Positions 1 to 11,101 of a stretch of 64,000 bases of DNA are shown here, one piece after another; the first letter of the stretch is position 1; every line of letters begins with the position of its first letter. Under the pieces are notes generated by a model that was given only the letters and a program-made list of their open reading frames with translations, had not been told where the DNA came from and made no database searches. This DNA comes from PALSA-350 sp963794165 (GTDB lineage Bacteria; Acidobacteriota; Terriglobia; Terriglobales; Acidobacteriaceae). The position numbers were made by a program, and so were the translations under genes. The DNA lies in contig CAWCCT010000012.1 of NCBI GenBank assembly GCA_963794165.1, positions 248,001 through 312,000 on the forward strand. Direction: 5' to 3'.

Positions 1-1046
1 ACATGGTCAATGCCGGCGATCTTGGCGATGTGGTCGATGTGATCGATTAGCACGCTGAAGGGCGGGCGCGGTATTTTCGCCATGTAGGTCTTGGCAATCT
101 GCTCTGCCAGTTCATTGGGAACGGGCTTGCCTTCAGACTTGAGCTTGTCAGTGGCCTCGGTTACAGCCTGATTAATCGCTGGTTGCTGCGCCTTCACCGC
201 CAGGCGGTAATCCTCGCTCAGAAAGCTGGAGTAATAGTTCACCATCACCACGCCCCCGTACTGGCCCACGGCGCGCAGCATATTGTCATCCATGTTGCGC
301 GGGGAGTTGCACAGAGCACGCGCCGAGGAGTGGGAAGCGATCACCGGCGCACGGCTGATGATCAGCGTGCGGTAGAAGGTCTTATCGGAAACGTGGGAAA
401 TATCCACCATCATGCCCAGGCGGTTCATCTCGTACACCACGTCTTTGCCGAAATCACTCAGGCCGTCCTTGGTATGTGGCACCTTAGGATCGTCAATATC
501 GCCTGAGGAATCGGCCCAGCCGTTGGAGTTCGCCCAGGTGAGCGTCATGTAGCGCACGCCGAGACGGTAGTAGTCGCGCAACAAGCCGAGACTGTTCTCG
601 ATGGAATGGCCACCTTCGATGCCCATCAGCGCCGCCAGTTTGTGCTCGCGGTGGGCGGCAATGATGTCTTCCGCAGAAAAGGCCATGCGCATTTGCTGGG
701 GGTGTTTGGCGGCCTGTTGGTAGACGGCGTCGATCAACTCCAGCGTGCGGCGCGCTTCGTGGCCGGTATATGCGGGCGGGTCGACCCAGATGGAGAAGAA
801 TTCGGCTCCCAGGTTGCCCTGTCGCGCCGATTCAAAGTTGAGGTAGCCGCCCTTCAGCGGATCGGCCAGGTCGTAACCTTCGTCGAGCATGCGCTGAGTG
901 GTGTCAGCGTGAGTGTCGATGACGATGGCGGATTGGTGCACGGCGAGTGGATCTGTCTTTTTGGTCACGGCAGGGATCTTCGAAGTGGTTTGGGCTGCAA
1001 GCGGGAGAATGGCAGCGACGAAAATGAAAGCGCACGAGATCTTCAT
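1..1046 (-). CDS. Membrane dipeptidase (peptidase M19), C-terminus cut by window edge
   Basis: Zinc dipeptidase of the renal-dipeptidase family, which cleaves dipeptides, sometimes with D-residues. The ATG at 1046 opens a frame that runs off the left edge (about 348 codons visible). It begins with a signal peptide (MKISCAFIFVAAILPLAAQ), so the enzyme is exported. M19 metal-site motifs follow in order: IDTHADT near residue 43, GIEGGHS near 140, DISHVSD near 215 and ASHSSARAL near 235. It is transcribed in the same direction as the sdh genes, with about 115 bases between sdhB and this start; a perfect AACCCCGGGGTT palindrome lies there. The family is clear; the substrate is not. Confidence 0.9.
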   Translation of the reverse strand, partial: MKISCAFIFVAAILPLAAQTTSKIPAVTKKTDPLAVHQSAIVIDTHADTTQRMLDEGYDLADPLKGGYLNFESARQGNLGAEFFSIWVDPPAYTGHEARRTLELIDAVYQQAAKHPQQMRMAFSAEDIIAAHREHKLAALMGIEGGHSIENSLGLLRDYYRLGVRYMTLTWANSNGWADSSGDIDDPKVPHTKDGLSDFGKDVVYEMNRLGMMVDISHVSDKTFYRTLIISRAPVIASHSSARALCNSPRNMDDNMLRAVGQYGGVVMVNYYSSFLSEDYRLAVKAQQPAINQAVTEATDKLKSEGKPVPNELAEQIAKTYMAKIPRPPFSVLIDHIDHIAKIAGIDH

Positions 1047-1160
1047 GGTGGGAGCCGCGCTTAGTGTAAGGCATTTCCGATTTGCATTGAAATTCGTGAT
1101 TCCGACCCTTCGCCGCGCTATAAACCCCGGGGTTCGTGGGTGGGAGGGAGAAGAAGTGCC

Positions 1161-1984
1161 TTACTCTTGGGCGCCGGTGGAACCGAATTTGGCTCCTGTG
1201 CTCCATTCGGCGAAGGGGCTGATGGTGGTCCCTAGGTCGTCGCGCCGGTTGATGCTGGCGCGGAGATAATCGCGGTTCATCACGGCGATCACTTCCAATT
1301 TGATCTCTTTGGGGCAGACGCCGGTGCATTCGCCGATGTTGGTGCAGCTGCCGAAGGCTTCGGCATTCATCTGCGCAACCATGCCCAGGGCGCGGCGGTC
1401 GCGTTCGGGCTTGCCCTGCGGCAGAATGCCGAGATGGGCGATTTTGGCGCCGGTAAAGAGCGCGGAGGAAGCATTGGGACAGGCGGCGACACAGGCTCCG
1501 CAGCCGATGCAGGCGGCGGCGTCCATGGCGCGATCCGCGGTTTCTTTGCCGATGAGATGGGCGTTGCCGTCGGGCGCATTGCCGGTGGAAACGGAAACGT
1601 AGCCGCCAGAGGCAATGATGCGGTCGAAGGAGCGGCGATCGACGACCAGGTCTTTGATCATGGGAAAGGCTGCAGCGCGCCAGGGCTCGAGCACCAACTC
1701 TTCTCCATCTTTGAAGTGGCGCATGGTCAGCTGACAGACCGTGGTGGCGCGATTGGGGCCATGGGCGACGCCGTTGATCATGAAGCCGCAGGAGCCGCAG
1801 ATGCCTTCGCGGCAATCGTGCTCGAAGGCCACCGGCTCTTCGCCTTTTTCAATCAGCGTTTCGTTGAGCACGTCGAGGCACTCCAGCATCGACATCTCCG
1901 CGCTCTCGATGTCCATGGGATAGCTGACGAACTTGCCCGCGTCCTTGGGATTTTTTTGCCGCCAGATCTTCAGCGTTACTTTCA

Positions 1985-1985
<1 letters not shown>
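1161..1985 (-). CDS. sdhB: Succinate dehydrogenase/fumarate reductase iron-sulfur subunit
   Basis: Iron-sulfur subunit (274 aa) that carries electrons from the SdhA flavin to the quinone site. All cluster ligands are visible: [2Fe-2S] Cys58, Cys63, Cys66 and Cys84; [4Fe-4S] CIGCGACVAACP (Cys159, 162, 165, 169); and a third group CTNIGECTGVCP (Cys214, 220, 224). The start is the ATG at 1985, which shares one base with the sdhA stop (TAATG), indicating translational coupling; longer upstream frames are sdhA in another frame. Gene order sdhC-sdhA-sdhB with a single membrane subunit fits the type-B succinate:menaquinone enzyme. Intact, unlike sdhA. Confidence 0.96.
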
Positions 1986-3901
<1,916 letters not shown>

Positions 3902-4591
3902 CTATTTCACCAGCCCCAGTAGAACGCTGATCGGAATGGAAATGTAGCCGAGGACGATGAGCACAGCGATCACCAACGCCGCCTTCTGCAGCCTCGCCGT
4001 GTGTTGCGGCTGGTGGATGCCGAGGCTTTGAAACATGCTCCACAGGCCGTGGCGCAGGTGCAGGCCCAAAAGGCAAATGGCAACGATGTAGGAGAGCGAA
4101 ACCCACCAGACCTGAAAGCCGGCAACCACGTTGTGGTAAACGTCGCCCTCAATGTAGGCCGCGCCGGGATGGATGTAGCCGGCGGTCAGATGCAGCAGGT
4201 GGAAGATGATGAAGGCGAGCACGATGGGGCCGGACCAGTACATGGTCCTGGAGGCATAGGAGGAAGCGATGGCCTGCTTGCGCGAATAGCCGATGGGGCG
4301 CGCCCGCTTTTTGCGCAGCGCCAGTTGCACGGTGGCGATAATGTGCAGCGCGACCGCAATCAGCAGGATGATGCGCACCGGCCAGAGGATCTCTCCGATG
4401 CTGTGCAGAAAGGCGCCGTAGGCGTTCAGTTTTGCCGGGCCTTCGAAGACCTGCAGATTGCCCAGCAGATGCCCGATCACGAAGGCGAACAGGATGACGC
4501 CGGTAACGGCCATCACGATCTTCTTGCCGACGGTGGAGGCCCAGAAGCTTGGTGCGCGATTGTCCCGCGGGGCGGCTGCGATTGTGCTCAT
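3902..4591 (-). CDS. sdhC: Succinate dehydrogenase cytochrome b subunit
   Basis: Single membrane anchor (229 aa) of a type-B succinate dehydrogenase, holding haem b and the quinone site. Five hydrophobic segments can be seen, at roughly residues 25-45, 65-90, 115-140, 160-180 and 205-225. Histidines placed as in the b558 family lie in VIGHLLGN, VALHIIAT, IFHLLHLT and LGLHLRHG and are the likely haem ligands. It is the first gene of sdhCAB; its TAG stop abuts the sdhA ATG with no spacer. There is no separate sdhD, as expected for this type. Confidence 0.93.
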   Translation of the reverse strand: MSTIAAAPRDNRAPSFWASTVGKKIVMAVTGVILFAFVIGHLLGNLQVFEGPAKLNAYGAFLHSIGEILWPVRIILLIAVALHIIATVQLALRKKRARPIGYSRKQAIASSYASRTMYWSGPIVLAFIIFHLLHLTAGYIHPGAAYIEGDVYHNVVAGFQVWWVSLSYIVAICLLGLHLRHGLWSMFQSLGIHQPQHTARLQKAALVIAVLIVLGYISIPISVLLGLVK

Positions 4592-4663
4592 TTTGATTTT
4601 CTTCCAACTCTTTATTATTGGTGCGCGATCAGAGCAGCGTCAAGGCTTGGGCCTGGCAAGCGG

Positions 4664-5297
4664 TCAATCCGATTTGGCATTAAGCACGGTCCAGGGCGAG
4701 AGTTGCAATAGGGCGCGAAACGCGTGTCCGCGATGGCTTTGCGTCCACCGGGTCTGATCGTCCATTTCTGCCATGGTGCGGTCGAGAGCAGGTACATAAA
4801 AGAGTGGATCGTATCCGAAGCCCCCGCGCCCCCGCGGAGCATCAAGTATGCGGCCCTCGACCGTACCCTGCGCGCTAAGCACAGAGGCCCCATCCTGGGC
4901 GGCGGTCAGCACGCATTGATACCGGGCGCTGCGCTCGTTATCGGCAACCCCGGCGAGCTGCTGTAACAGAAAAAGATTGTTGTTGGCGTCCGCTGCGGCC
5001 GCGGTGTGAAAGCCGGCATCAGCCGCGTAGCGCGCGGAGCGAACGCCAGGGGCGCCCTTAAGAAAATCGACCTCGAGCCCAGAGTCGTCGGCCAACACCA
5101 TTGCGCCGGGGAGAAAGCGGCTGTAGTAGATCGCTTTTTCGCGGGCGTTCTCTGCAAACGTCAGGCCATCTTCCGCAGGGGCCTCAATGTCGTTGAGACC
5201 GGGGAGGGGGAGAACGAGGATACTCCTGGGCGGCCGCCAGGGCAAAGTCGCGCAACTTGCCCGGGTTGGTGCTGGCGACGTATAGGGTGCGGGCCAT
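4664..5297 (-). CDS. rdgB: XTP/dITP diphosphatase, RdgB/HAM1 family (one frameshift)
   Basis: House-cleaning pyrophosphatase that hydrolyses non-canonical purine nucleotides (dITP, XTP) to monophosphates. The N-terminus from the ATG at 5297 reads MARTLYVASTNPGKLRDF, holding the nucleotide-binding TNPGKL motif. The frame is then lost near 5222, and the rest (FAENAREKA, ADDSGLEVDFLKGAPGV, GFGYDPLF, SHRGHAF) lies in the next frame. Dropping one C from the GCCGCCC run joins the parts into about 210 aa, a normal length. The ATG overlaps the stop of the upstream EndoIII-like gene by one base, so the two are probably co-translated. Confidence 0.92.
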
Positions 5298-5956
5298 CAG
5301 TGAAAATGGGCCAGGGGGCAGCCTTCACAGCGTGCTTTTGGGCCGCAATGGTTTTTGCCAACGGCCACCACCAGTGCGTGGAATTCGTTCAAGAGCTGCG
5401 TGCGAAACTCGGGCGGGTCGTGGGCAAATGCGGTATCCACAAGTTGCTGCACATGCCCATATTTACGGTCGCGGCCGGCGAGACCGTGTCGTTCGGTAAT
5501 GCGGCGCAGGTACTCATCGACCACAGGGACTGGATGAAGCAGCGCGTAGAGCAGAATGGCATCGGCGGTCTCTTCACCCACCCCCGGCAGCGCCAGCAGT
5601 TGGTGGCGAACCACGTTGGTGGGTTGCGCCGCTAGCCGGCTCAAAGAGGATCCGTGCTGTTGGTCAAGAAAGGCGACAAATGCCTTGATCGCCGCAGCCT
5701 TGCGCACCATGTATCCCGAGGGACGAATAAGAGTGCGTAGCTCTTCCTCCGCAATCACCCGCAGGCCCTCGAGGTTCATCACGCCTCGCGCGAGCAGGTT
5801 GGCAATCGAGCGTTCCACGCCGCGCCACCCAGTGTTCTGGGTGAGGTAGGCGCCGACGATCACCTCCAGCGGCGTTTGCGCCGGCCACCATTGCTGAGGG
5901 CCATACGCGGCAGCCAGCTGGTCATGAAAATTGCGCAGTATATGGGCTTCGGTCAT
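5297..5956 (-). CDS. Endonuclease III-related HhH-GPD DNA repair protein (COG2231-like)
   Basis: Helix-hairpin-helix-GPD base-excision repair protein, 219 aa. The hairpin motif LPGVGEETADAIL and the catalytic-type Asp in PVVDEYLRRI are present. The Lys used by EndoIII for its lyase reaction (GRKTA) is Glu here, so a bifunctional glycosylase/lyase is unlikely. The C-terminal cluster site reads Cys204-X5-Cys210-X2-Cys213-X5-His219, with His, the last residue, where the family normally has a fourth Cys. It overlaps the TPR gene upstream by four bases (ATGA) and rdgB downstream by one, an operon whose partner also limits damage from altered bases. Substrate not predictable. Confidence 0.88.
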   Translation of the reverse strand: MTEAHILRNFHDQLAAAYGPQQWWPAQTPLEVIVGAYLTQNTGWRGVERSIANLLARGVMNLEGLRVIAEEELRTLIRPSGYMVRKAAAIKAFVAFLDQQHGSSLSRLAAQPTNVVRHQLLALPGVGEETADAILLYALLHPVPVVDEYLRRITERHGLAGRDRKYGHVQQLVDTAFAHDPPEFRTQLLNEFHALVVAVGKNHCGPKARCEGCPLAHFH

Positions 5957-6315
5957 GGCTTGGGCTTCTGTTGCTGCAGCTGTTTCTTCCAGCCCAGCAG
6001 CTTGGCTTTCAATGCTGCGGCTTCTGCCTCGGCGATCATGCCTTTGTGTTGATACAGGATGGAGAGGCTGGTATGAGCCAGAACCTCTTCTGGATCCAGC
6101 TCCAGCAGATGCTGGGCCACCGCGATGGCCTCGTCGAGGTCCCCTTGCTCCTGCAGTGCGCGGATGAGCCCGTGCATGGCATCGAGCAGGCTGGGATCTA
6201 ATTCGAGACAGCGGCGAAGGTGGTCGGCGGCGGTGGCCGCATCGCCTTCCGCGAGCCGGTCGAGCGCCTGGTAATAAAGCTCTTCGGCTTCCGAAAAGTG
6301 CGAGGGTGGTGACAT
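5953..6315 (-). CDS. Small TPR-repeat protein
   Basis: A 120-residue soluble protein made almost wholly of tetratricopeptide-like helical pairs. Repeats begin near residues 8, 42 and 76; LDPSLLDAMHGLIRALQEQGD and its successor LDPEEVLAHTSLSILYQHKG show the TPR spacing. There is no signal peptide or enzymatic motif, so it is probably a cytoplasmic adaptor. The C-terminus is Lys/Gln-rich (KKQLQQQKPKP). It is first in the minus-strand run TPR - EndoIII-like - rdgB, sharing ATGA with the next gene. Specific partner unknown. Confidence 0.85.
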   Translation of the reverse strand: MSPPSHFSEAEELYYQALDRLAEGDAATAADHLRRCLELDPSLLDAMHGLIRALQEQGDLDEAIAVAQHLLELDPEEVLAHTSLSILYQHKGMIAEAEAAALKAKLLGWKKQLQQQKPKP

Positions 6316-6435
6316 GGTCTTAATGGCCTGTCTCGATGATAGCCGTTAAGATCCTTCCTTACCACGTAGCGGGTGGCGGGATCTGCGGTTATCGCGCGAG
6401 GACGACCGTAGATTTGTTGCGCCGGTCGACGCTGC

Positions 6436-7242
6436 TCATTTGCTTTCTGCGCTTAGGGCTCGTAGGTGCGCCGGCAGGAATGGCCGGACCAGGTACTGGT
6501 AGGCAGCTCCGCCGACACAGCCTCCAAGCAGAGGACCGGCAATTGGAACCCACCAGTAGTTTCCAGGCGAAGGAAACGCGGCTGGTCCCCAACCGGCAAG
6601 AAAGCAGAAGATGCGTGGACCCAGGTCGCGCGCGGGGTTGATTGGCCACGCCTCGAGATAACCCATCGAGGCGCCGATCAAGGCCACAAGCAGGCCGATC
6701 ATCAGGGCACCGGAGTTGGCCTGCGGCGCCATCTCGTTATATTGCTCGGTAATGGCGAAGATGCCGAAAATCAAAAATGCGGTCAGTATGATTTCATCGC
6801 CGAAGGCATGCATGGGCGTAATTGCCAGGCCGGGATGAGTAAAGAAAACACCGGCGGCGCCGCCCGCTGCGCGGGTCAGCTGTGCGGTTTGATTAAAGTG
6901 GTCTATCACCGGCGCGAACAACACATAAACCAGGGCCGCTCCCAAAACACCGCCAACCACCTGGGCCACAAAATACGGAATGACTTTGCGCCACGCGAAC
7001 TTGCGATAGAGCGCCAGGGCCAGAGTCACCGCTGGATTGGCGTGAGTGCCGGAGATGGATCCGGTGGCGTAGATGGCCATGGTCACAGCGAGGCCCCATG
7101 TGATACACACTCCCCAATAGGAGTTCACGTAAGGACTGGGATTGTACAGGACGTACATGCCGGCGACCGAGTCGCCGAATGCAATGATGATGAAGACCGC
7201 GACGGCCTCCGCCAGCAACTCGCCGAAATCTTGTCTTTTCAT
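6436..7242 (-). CDS. glpF: Glycerol uptake facilitator, MIP/aquaporin family
   Basis: Inner-membrane channel (268 aa) for glycerol and probably water. It has six hydrophobic segments and both pore-forming half-helix motifs: GTHANPAVTLA near residue 66 and INPARDLGPR near 203, with the pore arginine in the second. It is last in the glpK-glpD-glpF operon, 11 bases after the glpD stop, and would feed glycerol to GlpK for trapping as glycerol-3-phosphate. Intact; the genomic context makes the glycerol assignment stronger than sequence alone. Confidence 0.93.
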   Translation of the reverse strand: MKRQDFGELLAEAVAVFIIIAFGDSVAGMYVLYNPSPYVNSYWGVCITWGLAVTMAIYATGSISGTHANPAVTLALALYRKFAWRKVIPYFVAQVVGGVLGAALVYVLFAPVIDHFNQTAQLTRAAGGAAGVFFTHPGLAITPMHAFGDEIILTAFLIFGIFAITEQYNEMAPQANSGALMIGLLVALIGASMGYLEAWPINPARDLGPRIFCFLAGWGPAAFPSPGNYWWVPIAGPLLGGCVGGAAYQYLVRPFLPAHLRALSAESK

Positions 7243-7253
7243 GAAAGTGCCTT

Positions 7254-8819
7254 TTACGGTAGCAGGTATTTTGCCGCCAGATCGTTGAATTGGCGCAACT
7301 GTTCGTCGATCCAGTCCTGGCCCGTGCCCAGTTCCTCTGCCATGAGCGTTGCCACCGCCGGCGCCATCTCGATCGCCGCCCGTGCATTCAGGAATAGAGC
7401 CCGGGTTCGACGCGAGAGCACATCGTCTACCGTGCGCGCCATCTCCTCCCTAACTCCCCAGACCACTTCTGCGGCGATATAGGGCAGCGCTGGATGGAGT
7501 TGCTGCGCGAGGCGCTTGTCGGCCGCTGCCAAGGCGAGGATCCTATCGGCGTCAGAACCGTATACGTCCAGGCTGTTCAGGGAATCGACTCCCTGCTTGT
7601 AGCCGTGGATCTTCAAATCGTGAGTCTTGCTGGGCACGTCTGCCAGCTCGCCCAGGGTAATGGCGTGGTTTACGCAGTCCTCAGCCATGTGACGATAGGT
7701 GGTCCATTTGCCTCCCACGATGGTCAGCAATCCGGAGTTATCGATATGGATAGTGTGATCGCGGGAGAGTGAAGAGGTCTTGCTCGACGCCCCGTTTGCT
7801 TTGACCAGCGGGCGGATGCCGACATACACGCTGAGCACATCACTGCGCTTGGGAGGGCGGCTGAGATACTGGGCCGCGGTGTCCAAAATGAACTGCACTT
7901 CTTCTTCGAAGGGAAGCGGGTTGTAGGACGGTTCCTGAATGGGGGTATCGGTCGTGCCCACGACTGTGTGCTCATGCCACGGAATGGCAAACATTACCCG
8001 GCCGTCGCTGGTGTGGGGGACCATGATCGCAGTATCGCCGAGTAGAAACGCACGCTCGAACACCAGGTGGATGCCCTGGCTGGGCGCGATCATGCCGTCT
8101 AATTCCGGTTCCGCCAGGCGGCGCACATCGTCGGCGAAGATGCCTGCTGCATTCACTACCACGTGAGCCGGGATGGTCATGCGCCGGCCAGATTCACTGT
8201 CAACGGCAACGACCCCGTCGGCAAAGCCGTCGGCGCCGCGGGTGATCTCGACCACTGGGGCGTAGTTGAGCAGGACGGCGCCCTGATCTGCGGCCGTCTC
8301 CGCCAACTGGATCAGCAAACGCGTGTCATCAAACTGTCCATCGTAATAAATGACACCGCCACGGAGACCATTGGTCTGGATCGTGGGCAGACGCTCGAGT
8401 GTTTCTTCCCGAGAGAGCAGGCGAGACTTGCCGAAACCGTATTTGCCGGCGAGCAAGTCATACACCTTCATGCCAATGCCGTAGAACGGAGCTTCCCACC
8501 AGGAGTAATTTGGGACCACGAATCCCAGGTCATGGACCAGGTGGGGAGCGTTCTGGCGCAGCAGGCCGCGTTCCTTCAGGGCTTCCATTACCAGCGACAC
8601 GTTGCCTTGCTCCAGATAACGGACACCACCGTGAACCAGCTTGGTGCTGCGGCTCGACGTGGCCGAGCCGAAATCCATTCGCTCCAGCAGCAACACGGCA
8701 AAGCCGCGGTTGGCCGCATCCACCGCGACCCCTACGCCGGTGGCGCCGCCTCCGATGACCACAATGTCCCAGGGAGTGGAACGATCGGTGACACGGGCCA
8801 GCATTGCTTGACGATTCAT
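7254..8819 (-). CDS. glpD: Aerobic glycerol-3-phosphate dehydrogenase
   Basis: FAD enzyme (521 aa) oxidising glycerol-3-phosphate to dihydroxyacetone phosphate and passing electrons to quinone at the membrane. The N-terminal dinucleotide fold VVIGGGATGVGVAVDAANRG is followed by the GlpD signature SRSTKLVHGGVRYLEQGN. A substrate-domain segment GIRPLVK and a late TIVGGKWTTYRHMAED also match. The C-terminal helical domain is present, so the length is complete. The ATG at 8819 abuts the glpK stop, indicating tight coupling in glpKDF. Confidence 0.96.
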   Translation of the reverse strand: MNRQAMLARVTDRSTPWDIVVIGGGATGVGVAVDAANRGFAVLLLERMDFGSATSSRSTKLVHGGVRYLEQGNVSLVMEALKERGLLRQNAPHLVHDLGFVVPNYSWWEAPFYGIGMKVYDLLAGKYGFGKSRLLSREETLERLPTIQTNGLRGGVIYYDGQFDDTRLLIQLAETAADQGAVLLNYAPVVEITRGADGFADGVVAVDSESGRRMTIPAHVVVNAAGIFADDVRRLAEPELDGMIAPSQGIHLVFERAFLLGDTAIMVPHTSDGRVMFAIPWHEHTVVGTTDTPIQEPSYNPLPFEEEVQFILDTAAQYLSRPPKRSDVLSVYVGIRPLVKANGASSKTSSLSRDHTIHIDNSGLLTIVGGKWTTYRHMAEDCVNHAITLGELADVPSKTHDLKIHGYKQGVDSLNSLDVYGSDADRILALAAADKRLAQQLHPALPYIAAEVVWGVREEMARTVDDVLSRRTRALFLNARAAIEMAPAVATLMAEELGTGQDWIDEQLRQFNDLAAKYLLP

Positions 8820-10316
8820 CTACTCGTCTCCTTCGTGCCAGTGCCTCGACCGCTCGACCGCCCTTTTCCAGCGTTCCCGGCCGGCGGCGATTTTTTTCTG
8901 GCCCCTTTGGGGCTCGAAACGGGTGTCGGCTGCGCGCAGCTTGCGAATCTCCTCCGGGCTGTCCCAGAAGTCCACCGCAAGCCCGGCCAGATACGCGGCA
9001 CCCAGCGCGGTGGTCTCGCTGACCGCGGGCCGTATGACGGGCACTCCCAGCAGATCAGCCTGGAATTGCATCAGCAGATCATCCACGGACGCGCCTCCAT
9101 CGACGCGCAATTCTCTGAACGGAACCTTGGTGTCCGCATCCATGGCTTCGATCACATCCGCCACCTGGAACGCGATGCTCTCTTCAGCCGCGCGGGCGAT
9201 GTGGCCGGGCTTGGTTCCGCGGCGCAACCCAATCAAGAGGCCTGTTGCGTACGGGTCCCAATAGGGCGCACCCAGGCCGACAAATGCAGGCACCAGGACG
9301 ACTCCATCGGAGTCTTCGACACTCGCGGCCAGTTGATTGACCTCGGAGGAATGGCGAATCAGCTGAAGACTATCGCGCAGCCACTGGATCACGGCTCCGC
9401 CAATGAAGATGCTGCCCTCCAGGGCGTATTCCAGTTTCTTATCCAGGCTGCAGATGAGCGTGGTGATCAGTCTTTTCTCCGAGAGCACGAAGTGGGTGCC
9501 GATATTTTGCAGCAGAAAGCAGCCCGTACCGTAGGTGTTCTTGGCATCACCCGGATGTATGCACAGTTGTCCAAAGAGCGCGGATTGCTGATCTCCGGCG
9601 ATGCCTGCGATCTCGGTCGCTTCAAGACCAAGAGAAGTGGTCACCTGGCCAATCTTCTCGCTCGACCAGACCACCTCGGGCATCATGCTTTCTGGAATTC
9701 CAAACAACTTCAGCAGATCCGGATCCCATCGGTCTTCGCGGATGTTGTAGAGCATGGTCCGCGAAGCATTGGTGCGGTCGGTAATGTGTTTTTTCCCGCT
9801 GGTCAGGTTCCAGATCAGCCAGCTATCGACGGTCCCGAAGGCTAGTTTTCCGGCTTTCGCCTTTTCGCGCGCCCCGTCGACGTTCTCCAGGATCCATGCG
9901 ATTTTGGAACTCGAAAAATAGGGATCGATCAGCAGGCCGGTCTTCTGGCGGACGGTTTCTTCCGTGCCGTCGGTCTTCATCTGGTGGCATCGTTCGGCGG
10001 TGCGGCGATCCTGCCAGACAATCGCGTTGTAGACCGGCTTGCCCGTTTCGCGGTCCCACACGATGGTCGTTTCCCGCTGATTGGTGATACCCACCGCAAC
10101 CAGGTCGCGTGCCCGTATACCCGCCTTGCCAAGAACCTCTACCACCGAGCTCATTTGCGAGGTAAGGATCTCGAAAGGGTCGTGCTCGACCCAGCCGCCC
10201 TGGGGGTAAATCTGCTCGAACTCACGCTGGCCATGGGCGACGATGTTTCCATCTTTGCCAAAGAGGATGGAACGGGAACTGGTGGTTCCCTGATCGAGCG
10301 AGAGAATATAGGCCAT
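8820..10316 (-). CDS. glpK: Glycerol kinase
   Basis: FGGY-family kinase (498 aa) making sn-glycerol-3-phosphate from glycerol and ATP. It opens with LSLDQGTTSSRSILF, the phosphate-1 ATP motif. Further family features are GITNQRETTIVWDRETGKP, IVWQDRRTA, GTGCFLLQNIG and the C-terminal LRVDGGASVDDLLMQFQAD. It is first in the operon ahead of glpD and glpF. A 152-base gap upstream should hold the promoter; it also contains a solitary palindromic repeat (10397-10448). No glpR-type regulator lies nearby. Confidence 0.97.
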   Translation of the reverse strand: MAYILSLDQGTTSSRSILFGKDGNIVAHGQREFEQIYPQGGWVEHDPFEILTSQMSSVVEVLGKAGIRARDLVAVGITNQRETTIVWDRETGKPVYNAIVWQDRRTAERCHQMKTDGTEETVRQKTGLLIDPYFSSSKIAWILENVDGAREKAKAGKLAFGTVDSWLIWNLTSGKKHITDRTNASRTMLYNIREDRWDPDLLKLFGIPESMMPEVVWSSEKIGQVTTSLGLEATEIAGIAGDQQSALFGQLCIHPGDAKNTYGTGCFLLQNIGTHFVLSEKRLITTLICSLDKKLEYALEGSIFIGGAVIQWLRDSLQLIRHSSEVNQLAASVEDSDGVVLVPAFVGLGAPYWDPYATGLLIGLRRGTKPGHIARAAEESIAFQVADVIEAMDADTKVPFRELRVDGGASVDDLLMQFQADLLGVPVIRPAVSETTALGAAYLAGLAVDFWDSPEEIRKLRAADTRFEPQRGQKKIAAGRERWKRAVERSRHWHEGDE

Positions 10317-10396
10317 GACGCTCCTTGAGACCCCGAGTGTTATAGAGTACCCGGGATCGTCTCGTCAACGGCGAGCGTGTTCGGCGGATCGAAATG

Positions 10397-10448
10397 GCGG
10401 CATTTGCGTGGAGGATCCCAGGTCTCAAAGGCGAGACCTGGCACACCC
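10397..10448. repeat. Solitary copy of palindromic intergenic repeat (GGTCTCGC subtype)
   Basis: It reads GGCATTTGCGTGGAGGATCC followed by a hairpin CCAGGTCTC-aaaggc-GAGACCTGG, then CACACCC. It matches the arm at 47889-47942 almost base for base, including the flank outside the hairpin, so it is a true repeat copy and not just a terminator. Unlike the other three loci no inverted partner lies next to it. It sits between the msrB stop and glpK start. Confidence 0.8.
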
Positions 10449-10468
10449 ATCATCCCTTCCAGGAACGT

Positions 10469-11065
10469 CTAAGCCAGGTTGACGAAGTGCATGGCCACGG
10501 AGTTCATACAGTAGCGCAGACCCGTCGGATGGGGGCCGTCATCGAAGACGTGTCCCAGGTGAGCGTCGCACTGTTTGCAGGAAACTGCGGTGCGCTCCAT
10601 CCCCAGGGTTCGATCTGTAATTTCAACGACATTCTCGTGCGCGATCGGCGCCCAGAAGCTCGGCCAGCCAGTACCAGAATCGAACTTGGTCTCCGAACTG
10701 AAGAGAGCCGTGTCACAGCAGATGCAACGAAAAATGCCGCGATCGTGCACGTTCAATAAGTCCCCGGTGTAAGCCCTCTCCGTGCCTGCCTGGCGAGTCA
10801 CCTCGTATGAAATCGCGGATAGCTGCTTCTGCCATTCGGCATCCGATTTGACTATTTTGGGGACCACAACTTTGCCGGTTGACTTGCCGTTCGAAGCAAA
10901 TTGAACGATGGTCACCATACCTGGAGTTGTAGTCCTGCCGCTTGCGGCGGATGCGGTGCTCGGCGGCCGTAGTGACCAGAATGCGAGGGCCCCGCAAGCG
11001 CTTGCCGAGGTGACGAGAAAAGCCCGCCGGCTAGGCCGTTGACGATCTTGGTTTGAATTGCTCAT
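10469..11065 (-). CDS. msrB: Exported peptide-methionine (R)-S-oxide reductase
   Basis: Reduces the R-form of methionine sulfoxide in oxidised proteins (198 aa). The N-terminus has a Tat-type signal (SRRAFLVTSASACGALAFWS), so it acts outside the cytoplasm, as DipZ does next to it. The MsrB core is complete: zinc-site CICC and CKQC pairs, GTGWPSFW, HLGHVFDDGP and the catalytic cysteine in RYCMNSVAMHF near the C-terminus. It lies 36 bases after dipZ on the same strand, so the two are probably one unit in which DipZ supplies reducing power. Confidence 0.95.
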   Translation of the reverse strand: MSNSNQDRQRPSRRAFLVTSASACGALAFWSLRPPSTASAASGRTTTPGMVTIVQFASNGKSTGKVVVPKIVKSDAEWQKQLSAISYEVTRQAGTERAYTGDLLNVHDRGIFRCICCDTALFSSETKFDSGTGWPSFWAPIAHENVVEITDRTLGMERTAVSCKQCDAHLGHVFDDGPHPTGLRYCMNSVAMHFVNLA

Positions 11066-11101
11066 AGAGTTCCCCTTTTCTTGGAAGTTGCAAATTTTCG
11101 T

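Noticed and set aside
1125..1136. AACCCCGGGGTT palindrome near the dipeptidase start
   Set aside because: Perfect but only 12 bases, with no partner site or known factor; too weak to call an operator.
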